64,000 nt of DNA. Origin: Winogradskyella echinorum (GTDB lineage Bacteria > Bacteroidota > Bacteroidia > Flavobacteriales > Flavobacteriaceae). A model generated the notes under the pieces. It ran no database searches, was not told the DNA's origin, and was given only the letters and a program-made list of their open reading frames with translations. Numbering within the stretch: the first letter of the stretch is position 1; every line of letters starts with the position of its first letter. The position numbers and the translations under genes are program-made. Below, piece by piece: positions 37,596 to 46,402 of this stretch. The stretch is taken from assembly GCF_014297365.1 (NCBI RefSeq), contig NZ_JACOQD010000001.1, positions 682,001 through 746,000 of the forward strand, in the 5' to 3' direction.

Positions 37596-37657
37596 TCTAC
37601 ACTTGTAGAATTCAAATTTTAATTCTACATTTGTAGAGTTAATTCTAAATCTGTAGA
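37596..37657. promoter_or_regulatory. Three BlaI/MecI-type operators upstream of the blaI-like gene
   Basis: Three related palindromes: TCTACACTTGTAGA (37596-37609), TCTACATTTGTAGA (37624-37637) and TCTAAATCTGTAGA (37644-37657). They match the TACAnnTGTA type bound by BlaI/MecI repressors. Start-to-start spacing is 28 and 20 bp, and the last ends 2 bases before the blaI ATG, so bound repressor would also cover the translation start. This predicts tight autorepression. Confidence 0.85.
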
Positions 37658-37659
37658 AT

Positions 37660-38025
37660 ATGGAGTTGTCTAAAACCGAAGAACAATTAATGCAATACCT
37701 CTGGAAGCTCGACAAAGCTTTTATGAAAGATTTGCTAGAAATTTACCCAGAACCAAAACCTGCCACAACAACTGTTGCAACACTACTAAAACGCATGATT
37801 GGCAAAGGGTTTGTAGATTATAAAACCTACGGAAAATCTAGAGAATACTATCCCTTAGTTAAAAAAGAAGATTATTTCTCTAAACATGTAAACGGCCTCA
37901 TTAAAACCTTTTTTAATGACAGTGCATCACAGTTTGCATCTTTCTTTACGCGTAAAACAGACTTGAGTAAAGAAGAGTTAGAAGCCCTGAAAAAAATAAT
38001 TGATACCGAAATTAAAAACAAGTAG
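37660..38025 (+). CDS. BlaI/MecI-family transcriptional repressor
   Basis: A 121-residue winged-helix repressor. The N-terminal DNA-binding part reads LSKTEEQLMQYLWKLDKAF and TTTVATLLKRMIGKGFVDYK, followed by a dimerisation and cleavage segment (SREYYPLVKKEDY) and a C-terminal helix. It sits directly upstream of an M56 sensor peptidase gene with a 2-bp gap, the standard BlaI-BlaR1 pairing, and below three palindromic operators. It likely represses its own operon until the M56 partner inactivates it. No beta-lactamase gene is nearby. Confidence 0.93.
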   Translation: MELSKTEEQLMQYLWKLDKAFMKDLLEIYPEPKPATTTVATLLKRMIGKGFVDYKTYGKSREYYPLVKKEDYFSKHVNGLIKTFFNDSASQFASFFTRKTDLSKEELEALKKIIDTEIKNK

Positions 38026-38027
38026 AT

Positions 38028-41000
38028 ATGGAAACGTACTTATTTAAATTTTCGGCATGTTTAGCAGTATTTTGGTTAGTGTATGTTCTGTTTTTAGAGC
38101 GTCAAAACATGCATCGTTTTAAGCGCTTTTACTTGCTATCTGCAGTGGTTTTAGCCTTAATTATTCCGGCATTGACTATTACCCGTTATATAGAACCTGT
38201 TGTTACAGAATTTGAAATGTCACAAATGTATCTGCCTATGGAATCTTCTTTTGTAGAAATGCCACAGGAAGAGCCTCCTTTTATGGATTTAGAAACGATA
38301 CTTTGGATGCTTTATGGATTTGGTGTCTTGTTATTTACCATTCGTTTTGCACTAAATTTATTCAAAATGTATAAGCGCATTTCTAATAATGAAACTATAA
38401 CAAAGCGTTCATTTATTTACGTTTTGCTCGAGGAGTGTCGTATTCCGCATTCTTTCTTTAAGTATATTTTCTTTAATAAATCGACTTATAAAACAGATAG
38501 CATACCAAGAGAAGTACAGCTTCATGAAGAAACGCACGCCAAACAGTTACATAGCTTAGACATTATCGTTATTGAATTGCTTCAAATTGTGTTTTGGTTT
38601 CATCCTCTTATCTACATTTTGAAACATCATATTAAGTTAAATCATGAGTTTTTGGCAGATCAGGCAGTTTTAAATCAAGGCTCTGATACTAAAACCTATC
38701 AAAATATATTATTACAATTTTCATCAAGTACTCAAGATTACCAATTATCGAGTGCTATTAATTATTCATCCATCAAAAAACGATTTACAGTTATGAAAAC
38801 AAACACATCAAAAACCAGAATTTGGTTAAGCAGTTTATTGCTGCTTCCAATAATTGCTATTCTTTTTTACGTTTTTGCTGAAAAGGAATATGTTGAAAAA
38901 GAGAATTCGGATATTGTTTCAGCCATTAAAGAGGAATTAAAAGAAGCAGATAACCTTAATATGTTATATATTAATGAAGCTACTGAGTCTAATCAATTTT
39001 TAGTCACAGTAGAAAAAAATGGCAACACAATACAACTTAGGTGTGAAAACGGATGCAGATGGAGTCATTTGATACTAGAACCTAGCTCAGAACCATATAT
39101 TATAAATGATTTTGGTTTTTCAAACGGGCAGACTTTGGAGACAGATAAATTTACGTTTTCAATTCAATCCAATAATAATGGCGTAGAACTAAGCGGCATT
39201 AAGGGAACTGCATGGATAGACCTTGCTTTTTCTTTGCCTGAGAATCAAAAACAAGCAATCAACTATAAGGGTATGACCAATACTACATCCATACAGTTTG
39301 AAGAAATTGAAAATAATCTAGAAAAAAGGGCCGAAGAAAACTATTACACAAAACAATTTTTTAAAGTAAAAAATAAAAATGGTCAATATGTTAAAAAAAG
39401 ATTTAATGAATTAAACTATCAAGACAAAATAAAATGGGTTTATGTAGATCCAATTCCATATACAAGAATTGATGTTACAAAATCTCATTTTGAAGAAGCT
39501 AAAAACTCTAAAAAATACATCATTAAAGTCGATGGTAATTATATTTCAAGAGACGACCTAAAAGAATTTAAAGCTTCGGACTTTATTACATTTTCTTACA
39601 CACCAATTTCAGAACTAGCAAAAATGAAAGAAGAGTCTGTTCTCAATCTAGTAACTAAAAATGCATATGACTTCTTCCTCAATTTAATGATAGAACAGTA
39701 TCGTAAAATTTCAGAAGATTATGAAAACAAATTAAGTCTACTTGAAAATAGAAGAAAAGAAAAAACTATGGAGATAGTAAGTACTTACGAATTTCTTTCA
39801 TATAATTACAAGCGATTTCCACTAGAAATAATTCAGAAACACAATCTTAAGTCTCCTACTCCGATTTCAACTGATGTTATCAAAAAAACACATCAATCTT
39901 ATTTAGAAATACCTATTTTATATATTGATAAAGACAAAAATTTATTTCTAAATAATAAACCAACATCTATAGAAACAATTCAGAAAGACTTTAATGATAT
40001 TACAAAATTTAAAAAGTCTGAAATAATATTGGAAGCTGATGGAAGACAAATCCACAAAAACTTCTTAGACAAGATTATGAATGCTATTGGCGAAAACTTA
40101 GCTAATCTTAATGTGGATAACGGACAAGTATTAATATTTGATCCTGATGATTTTAAACCAGAAGAATCAAAACAACAAAAAGCTACAAAAAAACAAGTTG
40201 CAGAATATAACGCATGGGCTAAGAAAATAAATGTTGCTATAAAAAAAGCTAAAGCAAATAAATCTTATGCGTATCCTATTATTAAACAGAAAAATGCAGA
40301 ACGCTATATAAATATCTATAAGAACCTAATGACAGATGAGCAACGCAAAAATGCAGAGCCTTTTCCACAGATTCCTCCACCTCCTCCACCTCCTCCACCA
40401 GCACCTAACAAATCAAAAGGAGGTCCTAACGCTCAAGAAATTCAACCAATAGAAATCTTTATTGATAAAAACAATCAAATTAAATTGAATGGAAGGACAA
40501 CCACAGTTAGCGACATTAATAATGAGGTTAAGAAACTGAACCAGCATTTAGCAAAAGATGATCATAGAAAATATGTAATGGCATCGATTATATTAGAAAA
40601 AAATACAAGCTTAGATATTGCAAAAACTATTCAAAAGAAACTTAGAGAGGTAGAAATTTGGAATAGCTCTATGTCTTACAATGAAAATATGGCAAAATCA
40701 AATCTTTCTTCAAAACATTTCAGTTTATATTCAGGGTTATCGCTAGAAGAAGCTAAAGCTAAAGAAAAGAAAATTATCAATGAACCAATAAAAATTGACA
40801 CCTCAAAAAACAGTCCGTGGAAAATAAAAACAGGTGATGTCTCTTATCAATATATTGATGATAATGACGAAACAACTTTAGGTCAAATTCCTCCATCACC
40901 GCCGACGCCGCCAGCACCTAAAAAACAACAATTAAAAGAGAAAACTGTCAAAGGCTATCCTGCAAAAAATAATAAAGAAGAAAACAAATATCCAGCGCCA

Positions 41001-41573
41001 AGTAAACCCGACGACTTAGAACCCATAACTGTCAAAGGCTTTCCAAGTAAATCAGAATCTACTCTAGATTTTGTTATTAGAATGGCAAAAGCCAATGCTA
41101 AATTCTTTAATGAGGGAAAATCAATCTCATCTGATGAAGCTATTGCATTAATAAAGAAAAACAACAAACTCAATATCAACGCAAACGAAAAGGGAACCGA
41201 TGGCAAACCTTTAGTTTATATATCCAAAAGACCAATTCATATTGGTGTTAAAGGGAAAGTTGGAGAGCCGTTTTCTCAAAAACAAAAGAACATACTTCCA
41301 ATTATTAATGGAAAAAAGATTAAAACTGGGAAATTGAGTATGAAATTAGACGATATTAAAAATCTAAAACTCACATTACCAAGTAAAGAAATTATTAGTT
41401 TCAAATTTAAAATTCCAGGAATCAAAACTCAGCACATAACTGGTAACACTATTACAGATGAGACTATAAAAAATCTTTCTAATGTTAAAACCGGAGATTA
41501 TATAACCTTGTTTGACATTAAATACAAGGGTGACTCTAAAATTTCACCTTTAGTTATTGAAATAATAGATTGA
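38028..41573 (+). CDS. BlaR1-like M56 peptidase/sensor with very long C-terminal extension
   Basis: An 1181-residue membrane sensor. The N-terminal part has four hydrophobic segments (about 5-20, 32-50, 85-105, 263-282) and the zinc motif HEETH (His166, Glu167, His170) followed by ELLQIVFWFHPLIY, as in M56 peptidases. After the last TM it carries about 900 periplasmic residues with no recognisable beta-lactam sensor. This part is Lys/Asn-rich and includes a polyproline run near residue 783, a second Pro-rich stretch near 955, and two VKGYPAK/VKGFPSK-type repeats. It probably cleaves the BlaI repressor on sensing an unknown external signal. The extension is far longer than in classical BlaR1 (about 600 residues in total). 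Confidence 0.85.
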   Translation: METYLFKFSACLAVFWLVYVLFLERQNMHRFKRFYLLSAVVLALIIPALTITRYIEPVVTEFEMSQMYLPMESSFVEMPQEEPPFMDLETILWMLYGFGVLLFTIRFALNLFKMYKRISNNETITKRSFIYVLLEECRIPHSFFKYIFFNKSTYKTDSIPREVQLHEETHAKQLHSLDIIVIELLQIVFWFHPLIYILKHHIKLNHEFLADQAVLNQGSDTKTYQNILLQFSSSTQDYQLSSAINYSSIKKRFTVMKTNTSKTRIWLSSLLLLPIIAILFYVFAEKEYVEKENSDIVSAIKEELKEADNLNMLYINEATESNQFLVTVEKNGNTIQLRCENGCRWSHLILEPSSEPYIINDFGFSNGQTLETDKFTFSIQSNNNGVELSGIKGTAWIDLAFSLPENQKQAINYKGMTNTTSIQFEEIENNLEKRAEENYYTKQFFKVKNKNGQYVKKRFNELNYQDKIKWVYVDPIPYTRIDVTKSHFEEAKNSKKYIIKVDGNYISRDDLKEFKASDFITFSYTPISELAKMKEESVLNLVTKNAYDFFLNLMIEQYRKISEDYENKLSLLENRRKEKTMEIVSTYEFLSYNYKRFPLEIIQKHNLKSPTPISTDVIKKTHQSYLEIPILYIDKDKNLFLNNKPTSIETIQKDFNDITKFKKSEIILEADGRQIHKNFLDKIMNAIGENLANLNVDNGQVLIFDPDDFKPEESKQQKATKKQVAEYNAWAKKINVAIKKAKANKSYAYPIIKQKNAERYINIYKNLMTDEQRKNAEPFPQIPPPPPPPPPAPNKSKGGPNAQEIQPIEIFIDKNNQIKLNGRTTTVSDINNEVKKLNQHLAKDDHRKYVMASIILEKNTSLDIAKTIQKKLREVEIWNSSMSYNENMAKSNLSSKHFSLYSGLSLEEAKAKEKKIINEPIKIDTSKNSPWKIKTGDVSYQYIDDNDETTLGQIPPSPPTPPAPKKQQLKEKTVKGYPAKNNKEENKYPAPSKPDDLEPITVKGFPSKSESTLDFVIRMAKANAKFFNEGKSISSDEAIALIKKNNKLNINANEKGTDGKPLVYISKRPIHIGVKGKVGEPFSQKQKNILPIINGKKIKTGKLSMKLDDIKNLKLTLPSKEIISFKFKIPGIKTQHITGNTITDETIKNLSNVKTGDYITLFDIKYKGDSKISPLVIEIID

Positions 41574-41592
41574 TCTTTCTGTCTTAAAAAAT

Positions 41593-41620
41593 AAAAGCCT
41601 CTTTTTTAAGAGGCTTTTTT
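41593..41620 (+). terminator. Rho-independent terminator after the M56 gene
   Basis: An 11-bp perfect stem (41593-41603 with 41608-41618), a TTTT loop and a terminal T-run, 19 bp after the stop codon. Confidence 0.88.
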
Positions 41621-41688
41621 CGTTAAAAATGTAACAAAACACAACATTTAGCGTTCTAATAGACAATCAATCAAAAATCAAACTTCTT

Positions 41689-42789
41689 ATGTTAAAGCAA
41701 TTCTTCATCCTTTGTTCTGGTGCAGATACTGATATTTTAGACGACTGTTCTATTGGCGAACAGAACAAATATGCAGGTATTGGTGCTACTGTTTTCTTTA
41801 CTGCTCTTATGGCAACTATTGCAGCCAGTTATGCACTTTATACCGTTTTCGACAATCTGTATTCTTCTATATTTTTCGGACTAATTTGGGGTTTACTCAT
41901 TTTTAATTTAGACCGTTATATTGTTTCTACCATTAAGAAAAGAGATAATGTTATAGACGAAATTCTTCAAGCCACTCCAAGAATTTTCTTAGCCATTATC
42001 ATTGCGGTTGTCATTTCTAAACCTTTAGAACTTAAGATTTTTGAAAAAGAAATTAATCAAGTTTTATTAGAGCAAAAAAATGAATTAACCTTAGCGAATC
42101 AAAACCAAATCGCTGAACAGTTTAACCCAGAAATTGCTGAGTTAGAAAGCCAGATTTTAGGTTTACAGTCTCAAATTGATACTAAGGAAACTGAAGTTAA
42201 TGCCTTATACGATACTTACATTTCTGAGGCAGAAGGTACAGCTGGGACAAAACTTTTAGGTAAAGGCCCTGTTTACAAAGAAAAACGCGACAAGCACGAT
42301 GCTGGTTTTGCCGAATTACAACAATTAAAAACGGATAACAAAGCTAAAATAGCTGCGATAGAAGCTCAAATTGCTTCGCTTCAAGGTGATTACACAGCCA
42401 ATGTTGCAGAATCACAACCTATTATTGATAATTTTGATGGTTTAATGGCTAGAGTTACTGCTTTAGGAGAATTACCTTGGTTACCGTCGTTCTTTATTTT
42501 TCTGCTGTTTTTAGCGATTGAAACTTCACCTATCATTGCAAAATTATTATCACCAAAGGGTGAATTTGATTTTAAATTAGAAGACCAAGAAACCGCTATA
42601 AAAGCCTGGACAACACAACAGGTTGCAGAGCGCAAATTGCTTGTAAAAACTGATAACGATATCAATAATAAAGTTTATAATGAAATCGCTGATGAAGAAG
42701 AGGTAATGAACTACAAGCGCAAAAAAGCGAGAGAATTAATGCAACACCAGGCAGATGCTTTTTTAAAGAAGCAGAAGGGAATACTTTAA
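41689..42789 (+). CDS. DUF4407 family membrane protein
   Basis: A 366-residue protein matching the DUF4407 pattern. Four hydrophobic segments lie at about residues 30-55, 60-80, 90-110 and 260-280. The region between the third and fourth is a long coiled coil rich in Gln, Glu and Leu (about 120-245). The conserved N-terminal stretch is CSGADTDILDDCSIGEQNKY, and a charged C-terminal tail follows the last TM (RKKARELMQHQADAFLKK). Function is unknown. It stands alone between two terminators, apart from the small gene downstream. Confidence 0.85.
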   Translation: MLKQFFILCSGADTDILDDCSIGEQNKYAGIGATVFFTALMATIAASYALYTVFDNLYSSIFFGLIWGLLIFNLDRYIVSTIKKRDNVIDEILQATPRIFLAIIIAVVISKPLELKIFEKEINQVLLEQKNELTLANQNQIAEQFNPEIAELESQILGLQSQIDTKETEVNALYDTYISEAEGTAGTKLLGKGPVYKEKRDKHDAGFAELQQLKTDNKAKIAAIEAQIASLQGDYTANVAESQPIIDNFDGLMARVTALGELPWLPSFFIFLLFLAIETSPIIAKLLSPKGEFDFKLEDQETAIKAWTTQQVAERKLLVKTDNDINNKVYNEIADEEEVMNYKRKKARELMQHQADAFLKKQKGIL

Positions 42790-42831
42790 TTTTAAGTTCT
42801 TACTTTTAGGTTGAAATTAAAATTCAACCGT

Positions 42832-43302
42832 ATGAGACTTATTTATACTACCATAATTGCTTTATTATTTGTAAGCTGCATCAGTGTAAAAGCAGATGTT
42901 ACTACTGAACAAAATAGCAAAACAACATCTAGTATTGCAGACGCAGAAGCAGGCATTCGATTGGTAATGAAAGCACAAGAAACTGCATGGAACAATCACG
43001 ACTTAGAAGGCTTTATGCAAGGCTATTGGAAAAGCGACTCTCTTAAATTTTACGGTAGCAATGGACTCACTAAAGGTTGGCAAAACACTTTAGATAATTA
43101 TAAAAAAGGGTATCCTACAAAAGCAGAAAGCGGTACACTTAATTTTGTGATTAATGATGTTTCCAAAATTGAAGGAGATAATTACTGGGTAATGGGAGAA
43201 TATCATTTAAAACGCGAGGTTGGAGATGCAGATGGTGTCTTCATTATTATCTTTAAGAAGCTACATGGTGAATGGAAAATCGTTGCAGATATGTCTTGCT
43301 AG
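42832..43302 (+). CDS. NTF2-like (DUF4440-type) lipoprotein
   Basis: A 156-residue protein with a lipoprotein signal ending at Cys16 (ALLFVSC) and an NTF2-like/SnoaL fold pattern: AWNNHDLEGFMQGYW, then SLKFYGSNG, ending in FKKLHGEWKIVADMSC. I start at the ATG at 42832. An in-frame TTG at 42811 lies inside a small hairpin (42809-42829) and is unlikely. Members bind small ligands or have hydrolase-like roles, and the substrate here is unknown. It is 42 bp after the DUF4407 gene. Confidence 0.82.
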   Translation: MRLIYTTIIALLFVSCISVKADVTTEQNSKTTSSIADAEAGIRLVMKAQETAWNNHDLEGFMQGYWKSDSLKFYGSNGLTKGWQNTLDNYKKGYPTKAESGTLNFVINDVSKIEGDNYWVMGEYHLKREVGDADGVFIIIFKKLHGEWKIVADMSC

Positions 43303-43335
43303 ATTATTCTACAACTAAAGCAAAATAAACTAAAA

Positions 43336-43386
43336 AAAGTGCCTCAAGATATCTATCTATCACCATAGATACCTTGAAAACACTTT
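43336..43386. terminator. Long interrupted hairpin between convergent genes
   Basis: AAAGTG/CACTTT, TCAAG/CTTGA and TATCTAT/ATAGATA pair in series around an 8-base loop, with small internal bulges. It sits between the NTF2-like gene and the first STAS gene, which converge. Confidence 0.65.
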
Positions 43387-43409
43387 ATAAAAATATTTAA
43401 TGGATTAAT

Positions 43410-43736
43410 TTATGCAGCAACAATTGTATTGGTTGCAACAACAATTTCTTCTGTTTCTTGTACTGGCTCTTCAGATTTAAAATGCTCGTAAAGTTCTTTG
43501 CATCCAAATCCTATAATAGATAATCGCTTTGATTTGGTAATAGATTCATTATGAAGTCTGGCTAAAGCCATTACACCTGCTCTATCTATACTTTCTACAC
43601 GCTCTATATCCAATAATATCTCATCTAATTTATCGAAAATATTAGCGAAATGCGAATTGAATGTTTTCAGGTTCATCTTATTAAGAGTTCCTTTAATTTG
43701 AAAACGATTGTTGTAGTTTGTAATTTGTAAATCCAT
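43410..43736 (-). CDS. STAS-domain protein (anti-sigma-antagonist-like)
   Basis: A 108-residue single STAS domain: FQIKGTLNKMNLKTFNSHFA, then ILLDIERVESIDRAGVMALA (the usual D-S/T-G site here reads S-I-D-R-A-G), then KRLSIIGFGCKELYEHF. The Ser of the phosphorylation loop is present (Ser69). An acidic tail (EEPVQETEE) is extra. STAS proteins switch partner proteins by phosphorylation. No anti-sigma kinase is in the window, so the partner may be a receiver-containing protein in the same cluster. A second STAS gene lies at 56424-56705. Confidence 0.85.
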   Translation of the reverse strand: MDLQITNYNNRFQIKGTLNKMNLKTFNSHFANIFDKLDEILLDIERVESIDRAGVMALARLHNESITKSKRLSIIGFGCKELYEHFKSEEPVQETEEIVVATNTIVAA

Positions 43737-44099
43737 AATAAATAGTGTTAAAAACGTTCATACTAATTCAGGGCTATTAATCAGTAATTCGGGTGCTATT
43801 ATTTAGAGGGATGACCTCAATATCTAACATATCATTGAGTGATACACATAAAATCGATAAAGGGTAATATAGATTAGATTATACGAAAAAGTCTGTTTTT
43901 TTTTTCGATAAACAACACATTTTTAAAGCTATATAAAATTACAAAAGGTAATACAAGAACTATGCAAATGAGCTTTTATAATGTCTAAAAACTTAGGTGT
44001 TAATTATTATATAAATAGGACCAAACTAGATGGTTAAATAAAAAGAATTTTACTTTTGAAGTATAAATTATATGAGTATTATACATTAGATTAAAACAA
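43737..44099. other. Intergenic region upstream of the first STAS gene
   Basis: This 363-bp stretch has no convincing gene. Two AATTC-containing segments (43765 and 43786) stand 21 bp apart in the promoter region of the STAS gene, which recalls the spacing of the boxes near 47655, 55096 and 56853 but without their sequence. A GAGG-GATGA-CCTC dyad lies at about 43806-43818. No promoter core could be assigned with confidence. Confidence 0.4.
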
Positions 44100-44234
44100 A
44101 TGAAATACAGTTATAAAGTTATAATCATGATAATCTTAGCTTCTATCACCATTTATGGGTTAGTAACAGGTCGCTACTTGTTTTTAGTATTTATGATTCC
44201 GCTAAGCTTCAACTTTTTTAATAAGAAGAATTAA
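44100..44234 (+). CDS. Small membrane protein, 44 residues
   Basis: A short ORF beginning MKYSYKVIIMIILASITIYG, with two hydrophobic segments (about 6-22 and 26-40) separated by VTGRY and a positively charged end (NKKN). It ends 2 bp before the stop of the convergent PhnA-type gene. Clear hydrophobic organisation and a basic C-terminus suggest a real small membrane protein, similar to ones annotated as hypothetical in flavobacteria. Function is unknown, and it could be a chance frame. Confidence 0.5.
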   Translation: MKYSYKVIIMIILASITIYGLVTGRYLFLVFMIPLSFNFFNKKN

Positions 44235-44236
44235 GA

Positions 44237-44812
44237 TTAAGTTTTCTTAACGTATTGAGTAATGATTACAATTAGTTGACCATCAACCTTACCTTCAATA
44301 TATTCCGCATTTTCGTGGTCTAATCTTATATTTCTAACTGCGGTTCCTTGTTTGGCTACCATACTAGAACCTTTTACTTTAAGATCCTTAATCAGTACTA
44401 CGGAATCACCATGTTCTAAAACGACACCATTAACATCTCTATGGACTAACTTGTTTTCATCATCTTCACCATCTCCAGATGCTTTTGCTAATTCTAAAAC
44501 ATCGTCCTCCATATACATCATGCCTAGTAAATCTTGTGTCCAATCTGCCTTAATTCTATTAAGCATCCTCCATGCCATAATTTTTACAGCATCATGCTCA
44601 CTCCACATACTATCGTTTAAGCAGCGCCAATGATTTGGATCAATGAGATCTGCATTATTCATCTGTTCAATACACGTTTTAGATGCATATAATGCTGTTT
44701 TTAATCCGTTTTCTTTTACATCTGGAATAATGTATACAGATAAGTTTTCTTCACTTCCGCTAAGCTCACATTTAGAGCCACTACGTTGCTTTAATTCTCT
44801 TTCTAATGACAT
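44237..44812 (-). CDS. PhnA domain protein
   Basis: A 191-residue protein of the PhnA family. The C-terminal PhnA domain is clear: DVNGVVLEHGDSVVLIKDLK, then KQGTAVRNIRL. The N-terminal half starts MSLERELKQRSGSKCELSG and resembles a remnant zinc-ribbon, with Cys15 only and no second CxxC. Despite its name, the family role in phosphonate metabolism is doubtful and its function is unproven. Cytoplasmic. It is 87 bp downstream of manA and could have its own promoter. Confidence 0.85.
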   Translation of the reverse strand: MSLERELKQRSGSKCELSGSEENLSVYIIPDVKENGLKTALYASKTCIEQMNNADLIDPNHWRCLNDSMWSEHDAVKIMAWRMLNRIKADWTQDLLGMMYMEDDVLELAKASGDGEDDENKLVHRDVNGVVLEHGDSVVLIKDLKVKGSSMVAKQGTAVRNIRLDHENAEYIEGKVDGQLIVIITQYVKKT

Positions 44813-44899
44813 AATAAAAATAGTATACTACAAATGTAAAATTAATTAAGACTTTTAATCAATTTTTAAGAAAGGCTTTCACAATTGCATTAAACTAAA

Positions 44900-45865
44900 T
44901 TATATAAATACTTCTAGTAGTTTTGCGCTTTTAGACTTAAACGCTACTGAATCTGTATTTGCAGGTACTAAAATGGTTTCTCCCATAGTTAAAGTTTCCG
45001 TTAGATTATTAACTGTTACTTCTGCTGTACCTTCAACACACATAAAAATCACAAAAGAATCTAAAGATTTATAATCTCTTTTTTGAATTGAATTAACTTC
45101 AAAAATATTTGTAGTAAAAAAATCACAATCAACTAAGTTACTTGTACTATTTGCCTCTAATTTATAATTACTCTTTCCATTAGACGCAAATAATTTGGTC
45201 GCTTTTATGGCAGCTTCTGTATGTAATTCTCTGTGAGCACCTGTTGTATCAGTTCTATCCCAATCGTACACGCGATAAGTAATATCACTTGTCTGTTGAA
45301 TTTCTGCTGCTAAAACACCTGCACCAATAGCATGTATTTTCCCAGCTGGTATAAAATAACTATCACCTTGTTCTACTTGTTCTGTATTAAAAATAGCACC
45401 AACATTTGATGCATTAATATTTCCTAACACATGTTTATCTAAGTCATTATCTTTTAAACCCAATACAATTTCGGCACCTTCATCACTATCCATTATATAC
45501 CACATTTCAGTTTTTCCGAAAGAATTGTGCTGTGCTTTTGCCATTTCATCATCTGGATGTACTTGTACAGATAAATTGGTTTTAGCATCCAAAAATTTGA
45601 TTAATAATGGAAATTCTTCTCCAAAGGTGTCAGTATTCTTTTTTCCTAAAAAATCACTTTTATGGGATTTAATAAGGTCATTTAAGGACGCTCCTTTGTA
45701 AGGTCCGTTGGCAACTACAGAAATATTGTCTTCTACACCAGAGATTTCCCAGCTTTCGCCAACATTTTTTAAATTGGTTTTTTTATTTAAAATCTTAGAA
45801 AGTTTTTCACCTCCCCAAATTTTTTCTTTTAATATAGGCGCGAATTTTATTGGATATGCTTTCAT
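44900..45865 (-). CDS. manA: Mannose-6-phosphate isomerase, class I
   Basis: A 321-residue type I phosphomannose isomerase (cupin fold) that interconverts fructose-6-phosphate and mannose-6-phosphate with zinc. Marks are YPIKFAPILKEKIWGG at the start, the metal-binding region NLSVQVHPDDEMA, KTEMWYIMD, and YFIPAGKIHAIGAGV. It is cytoplasmic. It lies 9 bp after the pseudo-glycosyltransferase gene and so belongs to the operon of the receiver-GT2 fusion. This suggests it supplies mannose-6-phosphate for GDP-mannose used by that enzyme. The link is inferred. Confidence 0.93.
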   Translation of the reverse strand: MKAYPIKFAPILKEKIWGGEKLSKILNKKTNLKNVGESWEISGVEDNISVVANGPYKGASLNDLIKSHKSDFLGKKNTDTFGEEFPLLIKFLDAKTNLSVQVHPDDEMAKAQHNSFGKTEMWYIMDSDEGAEIVLGLKDNDLDKHVLGNINASNVGAIFNTEQVEQGDSYFIPAGKIHAIGAGVLAAEIQQTSDITYRVYDWDRTDTTGAHRELHTEAAIKATKLFASNGKSNYKLEANSTSNLVDCDFFTTNIFEVNSIQKRDYKSLDSFVIFMCVEGTAEVTVNNLTETLTMGETILVPANTDSVAFKSKSAKLLEVFI

Positions 45866-45874
45866 GCTATTTGT

Positions 45875-46360
45875 TTAAATATTTCTTTGAAATTGAAGAT
45901 TTATAAAATGGTTATCTTCTATAATTTTTTTTAAATAATCTAGTAGTGAGTAGATGCTCTGAAACAAGGTTTGCTTCTTTTTTAATGAGCTAATTTTAAA
46001 ATTTAATATAGCGTTTTGATTTTCTGTTATTAGCTCAATTAAACCATTTAACCCATGTTCCTTGATATTTAAATTATTAACCGAGACATAGCCTAAATAC
46101 TTTAAGTTGAATTCATTAAACATAAATCTTGCACCTGCTTTTACCGCTGCCATGTCTGACTTAAATTTTCTCACATTAACTACAGAGACATTATTACACT
46201 CATCTCTTACATCCCGCAATAAATCATAAGTATTATCTCTACTATCATTGTTAACCAGACAGAACTCTATATTTGAAATCTGTTTAATTTGTTCAATAAA
46301 ATAAGTAGTGTCCATTTCTTTTTCATTGTTATGAAATACTATAATAATACCTGTTTTCAT
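45875..46360 (-). CDS. GT2-like pseudo-glycosyltransferase lacking the DxD motif
   Basis: A 161-residue protein that lines up with the GT2 domain of the neighbouring receiver-GT2 fusion: IIIVFHNNEKE matches VIPCYNEEER, CLVNNDSRDNTYDLL matches CFVNDGSKDKTLEVL, and YLGYVSVNNLN matches YIGFLDADLST. The metal-binding DAD is thus replaced by VNN, and the acceptor half is missing. It is therefore probably not an active glycosyltransferase. It may be a regulatory partner or a decaying duplicate. It is co-transcribed with the fusion gene (42 bp upstream) and manA (9 bp downstream). The reading frame is intact from start to stop. Confidence 0.75.
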   Translation of the reverse strand: MKTGIIIVFHNNEKEMDTTYFIEQIKQISNIEFCLVNNDSRDNTYDLLRDVRDECNNVSVVNVRKFKSDMAAVKAGARFMFNEFNLKYLGYVSVNNLNIKEHGLNGLIELITENQNAILNFKISSLKKKQTLFQSIYSLLDYLKKIIEDNHFINLQFQRNI

Positions 46361-46366
46361 GATGTA

Positions 46367-46387
46367 GGGATTTGGGATTTGGGATTT
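46367..46387. repeat. Three tandem GGGATTT units
   Basis: Three perfect 7-bp copies fill half of the 42-bp gap between the receiver-GT2 fusion and the pseudo-GT2 gene. They could vary in number by slippage and alter the spacing between the two genes. Confidence 0.7.
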
Positions 46388-46402
46388 AGTAAAATGTTTT
46401 GA

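Noticed and set aside
38028-41573. TonB or energy-coupling role suggested by the proline-rich runs in the M56 protein
   Set aside because: No C-terminal TonB fold was recognised and the HExxH plus BlaI pairing already explain the N-terminal part.
42809-42829. GGTTGAA...TTCAACC hairpin before the NTF2-like ATG, and a TTG start inside it
   Set aside because: A 7-bp stem in AT-rich DNA is weak and the ATG at 42832 gives a good lipoprotein signal. Could affect translation but not enough to call.
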